A stretch of DNA of 64,000 bases from Rotaria sordida (GCA_905250125.1 CAJNOL010000847.1:1-64000), one strand, 5' to 3'. Shown: positions 36,626 through 50,600, counted from the stretch's first letter. The notes: generated by a model from the letters alone, not told the origin. A program made the numbers and translations.

Positions 36626-36633
36626 AAAAACAT

Positions 36634-37411
36634 ATGATTAGGCGAAAATGTTTTATGTTTTAACATATTTTTACATTTTTATTATTAATGAAGAGTAACA
36701 ATGGGAAATCATAATGGCAAGAAACAGAATTGATCGTGTAACTATAGTCAACTGTTATTGATGTCAGGGGCAACATAGAGAAGAGAACTTATTATATATA
36801 ATTGATATTGAATATTTTCATCGTTTGAATCAAATAAAAAAAACACTCGTCGTGAGAAATTGTCAATAAATAAATGTGTATACTCAAGGAAATAATTGAT
36901 TGGAATATTGAAAATGATTTTATTTTTCAATTTTATTTCTAAATAGTTCATTAAGTTTAAAGTTCTCTTCTGATACAAATCTTAATTAATCATTTAAAGC
37001 ACATTGTCATTAATTAAGACAATAACAACGAACTAATCTATATTGATGAAAGAGTTATTGAAAATATTTATATCTATACCATCTTCAATGAAGTGTATAC
37101 AATGAAAAAAAAAGCAAGATTTGACTACTCTCAACTAACAGTCAAGTATAGTAGTTGACATTTAATTGACTTGTACTTGGGAGTAGTCAACTTTTCCCGT
37201 GTTCTTCCCCTTGCATATATAATTAGTTTGAAATTTCTATTGAGCAGTTTACTAAAACTATGTTTACGTTTTATCGATAAAATAAATAATATTTATTGAA
37301 GATCAAAAAGATCAATTTTAAAAGAATTTGACAATTTTTTAAAACTTGCTTTGAAATATCGTCGAAAAGTGAATAAATGAGGATAATCTGAAGAGAGTTA
37401 AATAAAATATA
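36634..37411. other. Spacer, no gene seen
   Basis: AT-rich, without supported features. A short imperfect palindrome lies near 37120-37195 (GACTACTC...GAGTAGTC). Confidence 0.4.
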
Positions 37412-37413
37412 TA

Positions 37414-38097
37414 CAGTGGGCCCCAAAATTGTTCAACAAGATGTCATTTAGACTTTTTTTCGTAGCCTTAAGTGCTAGAAAGAATCCAAATAGTGATTTG
37501 AATAGAGAATATTGTTGCCAACAAGAATTCGAGGAAATGATAACCATCATGAATTTTCTCAAAGTAGGATTTCTGGAAAACCAAAACCCTACTTTTTCAA
37601 CATCCAGAAGCCACAACAGAAAACTTGTTTTAACAATCTAGAATTATAGAGTAGCCAATTCTCTGCAAAATAAGACGTCTCCAAGCTTTCTACGACCTTC
37701 CATTCAAAAGTTATAAGCATCATAAAAATCGGAAAAAGGTGAAATTTATGGGAAAATCGACTAAAAAAATGCATTTTTTCGATTTTCGTGATGCTTATAA
37801 CTTTTGGAGAGAAGGTCGTAGAAAGCTCGGAAACGTCTTATTCTGCAGAGAATTGGCTGCTCTATAATTCTAGACTGTTAAAACAAGTTTTCTGTTGTGA
37901 CTTTCGGATGTTGAAAAATTAGGATTTAGATTTTTCAGAAACCCTACTATGGGAAAATTCATGATGGTTATCATTTTCTCGAATTCTTATTGGCAACAAT
38001 ATTCTCTATTCAAATCACTATTTGGATTCTTTCTAGCACTTAAGACTACGAAAAAAAATCTAAATTACATCTTGTTGAACGATTTTGGGACCCACTG
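37414..38097. mobile_element. Tc1/mariner-type foldback element, 684 bp, TA target
   Basis: The ends CAGTGGG(C)CCC and GGGACCCACTG are inverted and flanked by TA on both sides (37412-37413 and 38098-38099). The arms (about 340 bp each) pair nearly throughout, for example GTTCAACAAGATGT with ACATCTTGTTGAAC and TTCTCTGCA with TGCAGAGAA, around a centre at about 37760. Open frames on both strands here mirror each other and are not genes. CAGTG ends with TA duplication are typical of Tc1/mariner elements. Confidence 0.9.
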
Positions 38098-38099
38098 TA

Positions 38100-39350
38100 T
38101 ATGATATATTATTTATCTTGTTAATTAATTAAAAATCAATCTTATTGAGGAATAAATGTTTTGTCAGTTACTGTTTTAATAGAAATTGTTATGAATTAAT
38201 CACTAGTCTAATATCTATTGATAGGCAGAGTTTTATTTTATAGAAAAATAATAAAATAGATTTTCAAATCTAATCATTTTATTTCAATTTCTGATGATTT
38301 CAACAAGATTCTCTTATTTATTTTCCTCATTTCAAGACATAGGCTGCTGCGATTCCTTATATTGTTGACATTGACTTCAATACATATCGAAATCTCTCAT
38401 CGGATCGGAAAAAAAACGATATAGAGAAAATTTCAGGCATTTTTCTTATGATTTTTCCGTCGAATAACAAAAAGAGAAAAGTGAATAAAAGATTTATCTA
38501 AAAATAGTAAGTTATGCATAAAGACACACATCCTAGAATAAGTAAATGCAAATGTCCAAAATTATCTTGATTTATGATCAATACAATATGGAACTCATTT
38601 AGACAATGTATGACACTTTTTTTGCAAAAATTTGACTCGATTTTTCTAAATCCTTAAATTTAATCTTTATTTTGACAATATACAATAATAAGATTTATTT
38701 AATGTTTTTTATTATATTAAAGAGATTTAATGTTAAACATTCGATAATAATTAATTAAATAATTAAGCTATTTAAATAAATAGTTTCATATAACGAATTG
38801 AATCATTTCGATTGTTATTTTATATTCATTAAATTAGTTTTATTTAAATCTTTGTTTTCATCATCGAAAATATTTTTCTTTTTCGTCTTTTTCATATAAA
38901 ACTAATCAATTGATTTTCTTTTAATTATATAAATGATTAAATCGAATAGATTTTTTTAAAAATCAACATTTTTTACTAGTTTGTTTAGTTAAACAATTTA
39001 CAGATTTTTATTTATCAAAAATCTTTATCAGGATTGTTTTTTTTTTTACAAAAGTTTATTTAAAAACAAAAAAAAAAGAAAAGATGATGAAGATAGTTAG
39101 TCAACTTATTAAGTAAATGATATAATGTATGAAGAATAAATCTTGTTGTATAGATCAATGACAAAATAATCAATATAAATTGACTAGGAATATATTTGTC
39201 AGAAAATAAGATTTTTTTTTTAATTAACATTAATATTTAAACAAATTTTGAACTTAATTCGAAATAAATTCTATTAAATAATAATTTTAAATAAAATTAA
39301 TATTAATCTATGATTAATAAGAATTATTTCTAAAAATGAAATAACATATG
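38100..39350. other. Spacer downstream of TM2D2, no gene seen
   Basis: AT-rich DNA; the part nearest 39350 would be the TM2D2 3' untranslated region. No supported gene. Confidence 0.45.
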
Positions 39351-40031
39351 TTAATGTTGAATAATCCAATTTGAATCATCTTGAGGCATTAATTTTCCAA
39401 AAATAAGAAGAATAATATCAATAATCCACCAAAGACCTAAACCTCCAAGTGTTATCATTTTTCCAACAGCAATTCCAATATGACCAAGAGAATATCTATC
39501 AACAGCAAATAAACCCAAAAATATTGAATATAATAATGTTGAAATAAAATAATGTGAAGAATATTTAATACATGGTACATTATCAATTAAAAATGAACGA
39601 TTTCCTTTACATTCAATTCCATCATATATTCGACATAATATTGATGTATGTTCAACTTCATTATATTTTTCTCCACCAAAACGACGACCATTTTTTTTCT
39701 TTATTTAAATAAATATCAAAATTAAATAAAATAAAAAATAAAAACAAATAAATTACTTGACATGATCTTGTTTCATTTTCTGGAATATCTTCAACTGATT
39801 CACATTCATAATAATCTGATGGACTAGAATTTATTTTAATTATATTTAGAATATATTTATCAAAAACAAAAAAAATTCTTACAGAAAATGACATTGAACA
39901 AGTGGACTATAAGGATTTTGATCATCATTTAATATATATTCAATTTGTTTTGATGATACAATTATTTCATCACGATAAATAAAGCATGATGTACTTACTA
40001 TTAATAATAACAGATTTATTAACAAGATCAT
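39351..40031 (-). CDS. TM2D2: TM2 domain-containing protein 2 (TM2D2, almondex-family)
   Basis: Small membrane protein; the family is linked to Notch signalling (Drosophila almondex group) and endolysosomal function. Three exons (minus): 39883-40031, 39757-39823 and 39351-39698, 187 residues in phase. N-terminal signal peptide ([16 protein letters not shown]). The luminal part keeps [18 protein letters not shown] (human SPLVLCEYLPDEFIECE), [16 protein letters not shown] and [17 protein letters not shown]. Two membrane helices near residues 121-137 and 156-174 flank [21 protein letters not shown]. The C-terminus [11 protein letters not shown] matches human GGLMPSDGSNW. These identities separate it from TM2D1 and TM2D3. 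The conserved DRF between the helices is DRY here (139-141). Human TM2D2 has 214 residues, so it is slightly short at the N-terminus. Confidence 0.95.
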
Positions 40032-43000
40032 TTTCTATTTTATATATTTAGTTCTTTTTCATATTTTATTAAATGAATATACAACTAAATATATATACAT
40101 TTTATACTATTTTCAATTGGTCAATAAACAATTAAGAAAAAAGATGTCACTCGAATACAAAACAAGAAAGATTTTAGTTTTTATTCTTTTGAACAAATCT
40201 AGGACATATTCATTCTCTCATATGTAATATCCTCATTTTGATCTTTTCCACTAAACGACCGTATAAACAGGAAACATTATCTATTAAATAAATAAATAAT
40301 TTTATTATCGATATGTCTATTATAGCTATTGATCAGATAAACAAAGTTGATAAAATGATTTTCTTTGAAAATAAAATTGACTTTATTCGAAAATTATATT
40401 AGAACAAATTAACCTATTCTTCAATCATCAATCAACGAACGTATTAACATTAATAAATAATTTGAATTTCGATGATTAACTCCTATAAAGTATCACTTTA
40501 GAATTCAATCTCTCTTTGTTCATCAACAATATTAACTTCATCTTAAAACTTCTCATTGATCGAATCTATTTGAAAGAAAAAAAAGCACTTATCGTGCTCC
40601 CTTCCAGGACTGCCAACAGGCCAAAAACAGAACTACTTGGACTGAGTTGCAGGCTTTTTAGAGAAGTGAATAGACTTATTGAATATTTTTATTAAATTTT
40701 TGGATGGAATTCCATAATACACGTTAGAGATGTTTCTTATTCCCTTACGATAGTCTCGATCATATATTTACTTCTTTTCAACTCAGATAATCAAAGTAGA
40801 AACTTTTTCACTAAGCAGAATATCAATACGTAGAGAAAAATTCACTCTTCTCTATACAAACAGCTATGCTTTGAAATCAGTTTGAATTCCATGAATGTCC
40901 TTCCATGATATTAAAAAATATGTTTTGTCACAAATAAATTATACAAACAGAAAAACATTATTCATATCGATCAGAAACATTTGCTTGTTATCTTCGTTTA
41001 CTCGTCGATATCGAGTTGAATATCATTATTACTTATCTACATTTCTCCTCTGTATTCATTCGCCTTGTCTACTGAGACATATTATAGCTTAATAATAAGC
41101 CGGCACGAAACTGTAAACAATAGACAATTAGTTAAAAACAATAATTTATCATCAAGAATAAATGTACCCTTTTCAGTTGACTTAAACGCTGACAGTTAGA
41201 TGCCACTTAGAACCTTTTCAGCTACTGTTAAACTAGAATGAATGAGAAAAGTTGATATTATTTATATAGACCATTCTCACTCATAACAGGATGGAGTCAG
41301 ATAATACATTTGGCAATTCTATTTAGGATAAGATCGCATTAAATAATGAAAATCAAGGCATGCAAGAGATGATCCTCTTTATATAAAAGTATGTCATATT
41401 AATATTGATTATGAAAATCTAAAGTAAAATTTTAGCTTGAATAAATTGACCAAAGTATTTTAAAGGTAGAATATAACATCTAATCAGAATCGATCAATAG
41501 AGAAAAAAATTTGAGTAGGTATCATCGAGGTCAATAAACTTCGTCTTGGTCTATTCTGCAGGATATCAAGCCAAGTTGGCAATTCTGTTCAACTTTCGAA
41601 TAAGTTCTGCTCGAGATCTTATTGAAAATAAACTGCGCAAAATTTATTTGATTACTCTGATCAATTATCAATTATTTTTTATTTTTATTAATTATTCATA
41701 GAAAAAACGTTTAGAAAAAAAAACAAACAGTGAAAAACGTATTGAAAACAACGGTAAAAACATGTTTAGAACGCCTTTTTAACCGTTCGTGTTTTTTTCT
41801 AAACGTTTTTTCTATAGTTATCTGTTAATATTACTTTCAAATAAATCATATATGTCATAATAAATCTCTTTTGTTTTTAAAGTGGTGCTTTTCTTATTGT
41901 GTCTCACCGGCACGATGAAAATCTTTCTATTCAATGTGATGATGTCATTTGTCATTGAATTTTCATAGGTTTTTTTTTTCTTAGAGATTATGAAAAAAGT
42001 ATCTTATTCTATAATTAATAATAAATCCATTGAGATATTATATATCTCATATAAAATTGAGTTCGATAAGTATTGACAATGATAAAGAAATTCTACTCGA
42101 ATATATTCTATATGTTTACATGATTATCAATATGAGAAAAATGATGAAAATTAATTTTCATTTTGATATATATTAAATAGATTAAAGTCATTTTTAATTA
42201 TGTATTCTAATAAATAAATCGAATTATTAAATCAACTGTTTTATATTGATTTTTTGTTAGTTAAACCAATTAATATTATTTCTATAGTAAATATCTATAT
42301 ATGACATTTTGTTTATTGTTCCTTTTCGAAATAATAGTTTTACAAATAAAATAAAACAAAAAAAAAGTAAAGAATAGAATTTATTGAAAAATAATAAAGA
42401 AAAAATATGAATTTCTATTATTAGTGATTTATTTTGTATAAATCTAATAGATTTAAATGATTTGAATTAATTTATATTTCATTTGAAAATATTTTAATTT
42501 TTAATTGAATAGAAATACTAAATCTAATTTCTTATTGTTAACGTCTTATTTAATTGATTTTATATGAAACAGGTTCGCAAATTAGAAAAGTTTTTTTCGA
42601 ATTTTTTTCATGTCAAATATATATTGATCGATATTTATTATTTCTATTTTATATATATTTATTTCAAGAAATATTTCTTATCTATATAAGACAATTAATT
42701 AAAATGGTTGATTTCTATCATTTAATAATATAATTAATCGATAGAAATCAATATTAAAAAATCAAAAGAAATTCTATTTTAGATAATTATAGAGACATTT
42801 AAATTCATCGTTTTTTTTAATTCATTTATTAATATAGACATTTTTACATATTTTATTCGACGATTTTAATTCAAATTCAAACTTATTAGATATTATATCC
42901 ATTGAAAGCATGTTTCATTATCGGAAATGTTGTTTTTTTTTTTCATATAAAATCAAGTGAAGTAATGAAATAGACTAAGATAGATATGCAGAAAAAGAAT

Positions 43001-43242
43001 GCAATTAAAAAAAAGTCTAAAACAAATGAAGGGTATCGAAGAGAACAATGAAATATTTCTATGAATAAATATAAAATAATAAATAAAAATCTAATATTAA
43101 TTGAATATTTCAATAATAAATTTCTTTCAATATGACATTAACAACTTTCATATGAAATTATTCATTTTTCGCTCCAACTCGATTTATTATGAATTAATCG
43201 AAGATTTTTAAAATAAAATTAACTTTCTTTTTTTTATACAAG
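40032..43242. other. Spacer upstream of TM2D2, no gene seen
   Basis: The first few hundred bases should contain the TM2D2 promoter; no core motif is evident. A patch at 40606-41590 has less AT-rich ends that loosely resemble transposon termini. No coding signal. Confidence 0.4.
41699..41816. mobile_element. Short palindromic element, about 118 bp
   Basis: ATAGAAAAAACGTTTAGAAA at the left and its inverse, TTTCTAAACGTTTTTTCTAT, at the right enclose about 70 bp with further weak pairing (AACGGT/ACCGTT). No target duplication found. Probably a miniature element or a hairpin-forming sequence. Confidence 0.55.
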
Positions 43243-44016
43243 CTGATCGAAAAGTTCTCAGAACAGTCGTGTCTTTATTAAATAAATGATATATTCAAAA
43301 ATCTAATTGGATGAAATGTTCAAGATAGTCATCCTTGTTTGTCATACGAAGTCCCATTCGATTAACTTATTTTTTTTTTTGCATATCTATTCAAATCGAA
43401 TATATTACATGACAGGAACCTCCTTGATTATAGCTTGTTTTCAAGATTGCAAAGGAAATATACTATCTGACTGAAGACAAGGACAATATTGGAAGGTTAA
43501 CCAATAGTGAATCAGAAAGAGGCACTCAACATGAATGAAAATAGGTGGGTAATACTCAGAGAAAGTGACGCTATTATGATCAATTAATCAGTAAAGATCC
43601 CAACTCGATAAAGGATCTAGGGATGGTTAATTAATGGTGTAAGTGAGAGTGCGTTAGTGCGAGAAAATGATAATGGAAGGATGAATACCGTTATTATTTT
43701 GACTGATTAACTGCCTATTTTTCGTTCATGTTGAGTGCCTCTTTCTGATTCACTATTGGTTAATCTTCCAATTTCATCCTTGTCTTCAGTCAGATAGTAT
43801 ATTTTCTTTGAAATCTTGAAAACAAGCTGTAATCAAGGATGTTCCTGTCATATAATATATTCAATTTGAATAGATATGCAAAAGAAAAATGAGTTAATCG
43901 AATGGGACTTCGTATGACAATCAAGAATGACTATCTTGAACATTTCATGCAATTAGATTATTGAATATATCATTTATTTAATAAAGACAAGACTGTTCCG
44001 AGAACTTTTCGATTAG
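43243..44016. mobile_element. Large foldback element, about 774 bp
   Basis: Arms meet near 43625. The left arm starts ATCGAAAAGTTCTCAGAACA and the right arm ends with its inverse, TGTTCCGAGAACTTTTCGAT. Inner blocks also pair: CATACGAAGTCCCATTCGAT with ATCGAATGGGACTTCGTATG, and AATAGTGAATCAGAAAGAGG with its inverse. Substitutions are scattered along the arms. TA dinucleotides lie just outside both ends, which would fit Tc1/mariner, but the exact terminus is unsure. No coding capacity. Confidence 0.82.
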
Positions 44017-46205
44017 TCTCTAGATTTATTTGAAATATGAGTTTAAAAAAAAAGGAAATATTTTTTTTTTGAGAAAAGTCTAAATAAATTAAAGTACGAA
44101 GAATTTATCAATAGAAAAGTATTCCAAAAAAAAAAACAAAAGTCAATTAAAATCGATTGACTTTTTTTAAAAATAATATCAATATAATAATCAACAAGAA
44201 AATCTTTCGAGAAAGATCTTTTTTTTTATTTATTTATTATAAATTTAATATTTGTACTAAATCAACTAGACAATGTTCGAACATAGTTAATATGTTCTTT
44301 TTTTATGTTTTGTTTAATATCGATATCTTATAGGAATTTTTCCTTCCTTATTAAAATATTTTTTTTTATTAAAAATTCTTATATGATTATTATTAATAGA
44401 ACATCTTTTAATTAATTGAAAAATTTATTAAAAACGAACAAACTTTATTTTAAACATAATTATAATCAATAGTTAGATTTATAAAAACTTTTGTTTTATA
44501 TAAAAAAATATCTTCTATAAATATTTTACTATTGTTCATATATTTATATAATAAACTTATAAAATAAATATTATTTATTATTTAAAGTTGATAAAATATT
44601 CTTTTATTAATAAATATATATATATATATGTTATATGTCAATGGCATTTATTTCTAAAGTACATATTATTCTATTGACAATTCAATTACTAACCTTGTTT
44701 ATATCGATATCAATATCGATATATTGATAAAAAAGAAAAGTATTTAAATAAGATAAATGTATTCTTATCACAATAATAATAGATTTAGTTAAATCAAGTT
44801 AAATAAATCTTTATATTATATTCCACTGGCATTTTTTTTTTGTTCAAATCTTTATTTATTTTTCATAGTTTTAGTTTTTGTTTATGAAAAATCTCACATA
44901 TAAATAGTCTTTATGTTATTCATTCACTAAGAAAAAATTTTCGAAGATCGTTTAAGATCTCGCGAAGAATTTTATCTCAGAAGATTTATAACTTGATGAT
45001 CTTACAAAATCGTTTAAATATCTTCGTAGAAAATTCAATATTTTCTGGCATTAATAACCTATTGAAATTATTAAATGATTCTTTGAATAAGATTCTTCTA
45101 ATGTTTAATGATCGAAATCTTGTAAGATTTATTCTAAGATGATTATATTCTAATTGACATTAACCTATAGGATTTCTTATAATAAGAGTAATTTTAAGGA
45201 TTTAAGTTAATATATAATAGATAAAATATGTTCTAATGTCGAGAATAGTTATTATTTAGAATTGAAAGTACATTATCAATAGAATGGTGCTTATCTGATA
45301 AAAAGTCACTTGAAATATAATTTAATAAATTTGATTATATTGACAAGTAGCTTTTCTTTTGTTAATATTGTTTATCTTTCTTTATTTCAGATCAATTCAA
45401 CACAACTAATTCGCTTTTTTATTTTATTATTTTAGTTCATTTTACCGATAAATTCAAAACCAAACGGAAGTTTTTTTTATTTAAGATTATTTTAACGATC
45501 AAATTCAATAAAAAGAATTTTTTTTTAATGTTTTTTCAGCGCATATTTATGTATTAATATTCTTTTTCTAATCTTTATAAATAAATCTAGATATGACAGT
45601 CAAAATAGAAGACTTTCTTAATCAAACAACATAATAGGAAGCAAACTAGAAGAAAATCAGACATGCAAACCTGTAAGAAATCATAGAAAATCCAACATGA
45701 ATCATATGATATCTAACATAAAGACCATGAATAACCGTAGAGTACGATTTAATCATAAAGGATATGTTTAAGATTGTCATATACAATGGTACGAGATGGT
45801 AGAGAATATTCTATGATTTAGTAAGAAATTATTAGAAAATATTCTAATACAATTGTTTAACTTGATCATCTGTCAATAATCATTAATTCGCAAATAGATT
45901 ATATTAGAATAATAATTATTGATAGAAATCATTAAACTAATTCAAAACTTTGTTTTTTTTTATCAAATTCTAAAATAAAAAAAATCTAAGATAGAATAAC
46001 GTTTTTTTTTTCAGAATAAACAAGTAATCGATTTTGTTTGACAGCTTGAAACTCTTCATTATCAATATTCCTTTTTTCTACATTAACATTGAGAAAATTG
46101 CCGAAAAATTTGTTTATACGACAATTTCTTTATGACAATATTCAGTTTCGTCTAAGTGTCATAGAGAATTAACCAATTTGCAAAGATTTTCTCATAAAGA
46201 ACACG

Positions 46206-46251
<46 letters not shown>

Positions 46252-47663
46252 CATGCAAACAGATATAAACTATGCAATACGGATTGAGAATGTCATCACA
46301 CAAGCAAAAAAAGTCTATTCTTCTCGGGTTTTTTTTTTTCTCTTTTTTCTTTGTCATTCATCAATCGGAAGAGAAGAAACGATCGGCAATTGTTTTTGAT
46401 CGTCTTGAAGAAATAATAAAGAGAAAGATACTCTCGTTTCATAGTCGTCAACAGACAGGTAGTGAAACATTCTCTTTTATGTCATTATCATCATTATCAA
46501 TGAGAAACATATATATTTATCTTAATTTCTCTTTCTATAAATCAACATTTCTAAGCGCATCTTGTGTCGCTTGACACTAATCTCTGTATAGTTGCTTTAA
46601 TCCTGTATCTCTGTGTGCCATCTATTTATCTCTCTGTCAGACACCCTGCAGATGTTGTTTTTCTTGTTTTTGCTGTCATCATCTACCGTGTCCTTTTCCT
46701 TTTTTCTCTCTTTCCCTTTTAATATTATGAAAGATAGACGTTTAGTTCGACAACAGAATAAAAACCAAGGTAAAACATTCTTGTTGGTTCGTCTCTCACT
46801 GATTGACACCTTTCTTTTTTTTTCTTGTTCTTTGATATTATTATTTTTTTCTTCTAGTTTTAGTGAAAATAATTGTTATTTTCTGATTGTCACCTATTTA
46901 GCATAAAATGAAATAAGAGATTCGAAGAAATAAATATATTTAGAATGAGTTAAGTGTAAAAGTTTCGATGAGAAAATGAGATCATATTTGTTATTTATGA
47001 TGAGAAAAATGAGATAATGACAACAATAAAAACTAACCAATTGAATACTGTTTATTGAGACATACTTCTCTATCACCCGAATTCATTCAATTAGATTCTT
47101 TTTTTTACAATATGAGAAAGACAAAAAACAAAAAGAATTTGTCGAGTTGAGATTTCTTTTATGAAATAATAAAAAAAAAAGCAAAAATGAAAGATCTTGT
47201 CTGATGTTTATTTAGATAAGATTTTCTATTTCTATTCAAATAGCTAACACATGATTTTCTCGCCTTCTTTCTTTTTTTTTTTTTGTTTTTTTTTGTACGT
47301 GCCAAACAAGTGTCGGAAGTCAGCTGTCGCTTATCGTTACATCCTTAATCGAATCATTCTCTTCATTTATTTTTCTATGTAGAAATTATCTTCTTTTTTT
47401 TTTACCTAATCGTTATTTATTTATTTATCCATCGATATCTAACGAGAAGAAGGATCGTGTTTAACTCGTAAGAATTAGACAGATAAGTTCTAATAAAAAA
47501 GGAAGTATATATAACAGGATCATTCCATAAAAAAAAAAACGTCTATGTTGATTAAAAAAGGAAACTAACATAAATTGATTGAAGTGAGAAGAAGGACGAA
47601 CGAGTCTCATGGGAATGTCATGTATCCTTTTTTTTTTGTTTTTGTTTTTTAGAAAACTAGCCT
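44017..47663. other. AT-rich spacer upstream of HCN gene, no gene seen
   Basis: Very AT-rich with poly-A/T runs and a (TA)n tract. Open frames near 46270-46900 overlap each other on both strands and show no domains. The end of the region should carry the HCN promoter. Confidence 0.45.
46209..46245. repeat. (TA)n microsatellite
   Basis: About 18 uninterrupted TA units. Confidence 0.9.
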
Positions 47664-50600
47664 ATGTCGGATATATCACATGTTGGTACGAATGAAGATT
47701 ATTTTCAATTAATTGAAACAAATGAAAATCGAATAAATTCATCATCAAGAACGAGTTTTGAAATTTTAGAAAGACAATATGATTTTATTCAACCGAAAAA
47801 TGATACTATTACATATGAAAATAATTCAAATTCGAATATAAAACAGGATAATTCAAATAATAAGAATTTTTTTTCAAATCTAAGTGAGTTTTTTTTTATT
47901 TATTGTTCGAATAAAATCTTTAAAAAATAAAATAGGTGAAAATATTGATTTGAAAAATAATGGTACGGAATCGATGATGAATTCAAATAGTAAAGAAAAG
48001 TGCATAAAAACAAGTGAAAACATCTGTGATGTATCACCATCAATGATGCGATCGATTTCTTCTATTTGTTCTCCATCGTCATTTGTTTCATCTAATAAAA
48101 CGGATAAAAAAGAACGATCGATATTTGATCATCATAGATCATCACTTAAAGGTTTATCTTCAACAAAAAATTTCTCAAATAAATCTAATCGTCGATCAAC
48201 ACTTGCTGCTTTTCATCTATCAGATTTAAATTGTCAAAATAATCTTGTATTTGATAATATAAATGAATATATTCAAGATAAACATATTGATAAAACAATC
48301 AGTCATCATTCAATTAATTTAATTAAAGAAAATTCTTTTAATTCAATTGATAATATAAATAATCAATTTTCGACCTCAAATTCAGATTTAGAAGAATATT
48401 ATGATAAAGGAAGAACAAAAATAAAATTAAGTTTACCAATGAAATCAATTAAAAATAATTCTTATGATAAATCAAATGAAAATCGTTCAAATCGAAATCG
48501 AGATAGAGAACAAAAAATAAAAACAATTAGATCTGGATCAATTCAAGGAGAATTTACATTACCAACAAATCCTCCAATAACAGTAACTATTCAACCACAA
48601 ACAAATATAAAGGAAAATTTATCAAGAGATAATTGTTTTCATGATGATCAAATATGTTCACCTGAACATATTATTAATCAATATAAACAAAGAACAGCAA
48701 GTGATTCTCCATTAAAAAATTCATCAACAATTGTTTCATATTTTATGGATCTATTAAAACCAAGTGATAATAAATTAGCTTTGAAATTATTTGGAAGTCG
48801 AAAAGGTCTTCTTAAAGAACGTTTAAGACAACAAAGAGCTGGACATTGTATTATTCATCCTTGTTCAAATTTTCGGTTATTTTATTTATTTTATTCATAT
48901 TTACAAATATATTCAAACATTTTTATTTTTCTCTTTAGTTTTTATTGGGATTTAATTATGTTAACATTATTAATAACAAATGTTATTGTCCTTCCTGTTG
49001 CTATTGCATTTTTTAGTGATGAAATTAATTCAGCACGATGGATTAGTTTTAACGTTATTTCTGATGCTTTTTTTCTTTTTGATATTCTTGTTAATTTTCG
49101 AACGGGTAATGTTTGTTTTTTTTTGTTTTTCAAAAAAATCTAAATAAATATTGTTTTTATTAAAAGGTGTATTAAGAAATGATTTTATTGATGAAATAAT
49201 TCTTGAACCACGTTTAATAGCAATTAATTATCTAAAAACTTGGTTTATTCTTGATTTATTAAGTTCACTTCCAGTTGATTATTTTTTTTTATTATTTGAT
49301 GCGGGAGATAATATCGGAGGATATTCAATAGCACGTACAGGTCGAGCTATTAAAGTTCTTCGACTTGTTAAATTACTTTCATTACTTCGATTACTTCGAT
49401 TATCACGTCTTGTCAGATATATTCATCAATGGGAAGAGGTGAGATTGATTTAAAAAATTTTTTTATTGTAGTCAATTGAGGGCAGGAAAGATCATCTTAT
49501 TAAAATAGCGACATCGAGTCAGATATCGATCGATAGAACTTCGTGCGGCCAATTTTCTTCGAGTTCATCTTCCCGTCTGGGTGAAAAACAATTTTCTTTT
49601 TCTTTTTTTTTCTTTATTCAATATCATGTCTATTTATTAATTGCATGATTTTATTATTTAATGGAGAATTTATTTATTTTAATCGAAATGTTTTGTTTTA
49701 GCAATAGTAATGTTAATGTTTGCGTTTTAAAATTAGTTCGATGCATGTCAAAATACATCCTCTATTAGAATATCTTATTTATATTCAATAGTCACTAATA
49801 ACAAAAAAAAAAAAGCATGAATATCACATATAATAAATGCATGATCATTATTCGAAGGGAGGAGAATAAGATGTTCCTGCCCAATCGATTTATTAGTGTT
49901 TTAAAATATTTTTTAAAATTAAGATAAATAAAATAATGAATATATTTTTAGTTTTTATCAATAGCAAGTATGGTTATGCGCATTCTTAATTTATTAGCAT
50001 TAATTATATTATTGGCACATTGGAATGGATGTTTACAATTTATGATTCCAATGTTTCAAAATTTTCCATCTGATTGTTGGGTTGCACTTAATGCTCTTCA
50101 AAATGCTCCATGGACAGAACAATATACTGTTGCACTATTTAAAGCACTTTCACATATGCTTTGTATTGGTTATGGACGTTATCCTCCTCAAAGTTATGTT
50201 GACATGTGGTTAACAATGCTTTCAATGGGTAAATATTCTTGTTATATAATATATCTATTATATTGATAAATATTCTTGTTATATAATGTACCTATTATAT
50301 TGATAAATATAGTTATTGGAGCAATGTGTTATGCTGTTACAATTGGACATGTATCAGCACTTGTTCAAAGTTTTGATACATCAAGACGTTTATATAATGA
50401 AAAAGTATTAGTTATTAGAGGTTTCTTATATAAATAAATAAATTAAATTAAATTTAGTTTAAACAAGTTGAAGAATATATGGCATGGAGAAAATTACCTC
50501 GAGAAATGCGTAATAGAATATCTGATTATTATGAACATCGTTTTCAAGGAAAAATCTTTCATGAAGATAACATTTTAAATGAACTTTCTGAAAAATTAAG

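Noticed and set aside
37398..37774. Three 60-72 codon frames on both strands
   Set aside because: All lie within the inverted arms of the 684-bp foldback; mirrored sequence explains them.
40606..41590. Possible hAT element (CAGGACTGCCAAC ... GTTGGCAATTCTG)
   Set aside because: The ends match only loosely and the flanking 8-bp segments differ, so boundaries are not supported.
46272..46906. Overlapping 60-100 codon frames before the HCN gene
   Set aside because: Phe/Ser/Lys-rich chance frames on both strands without family similarity.
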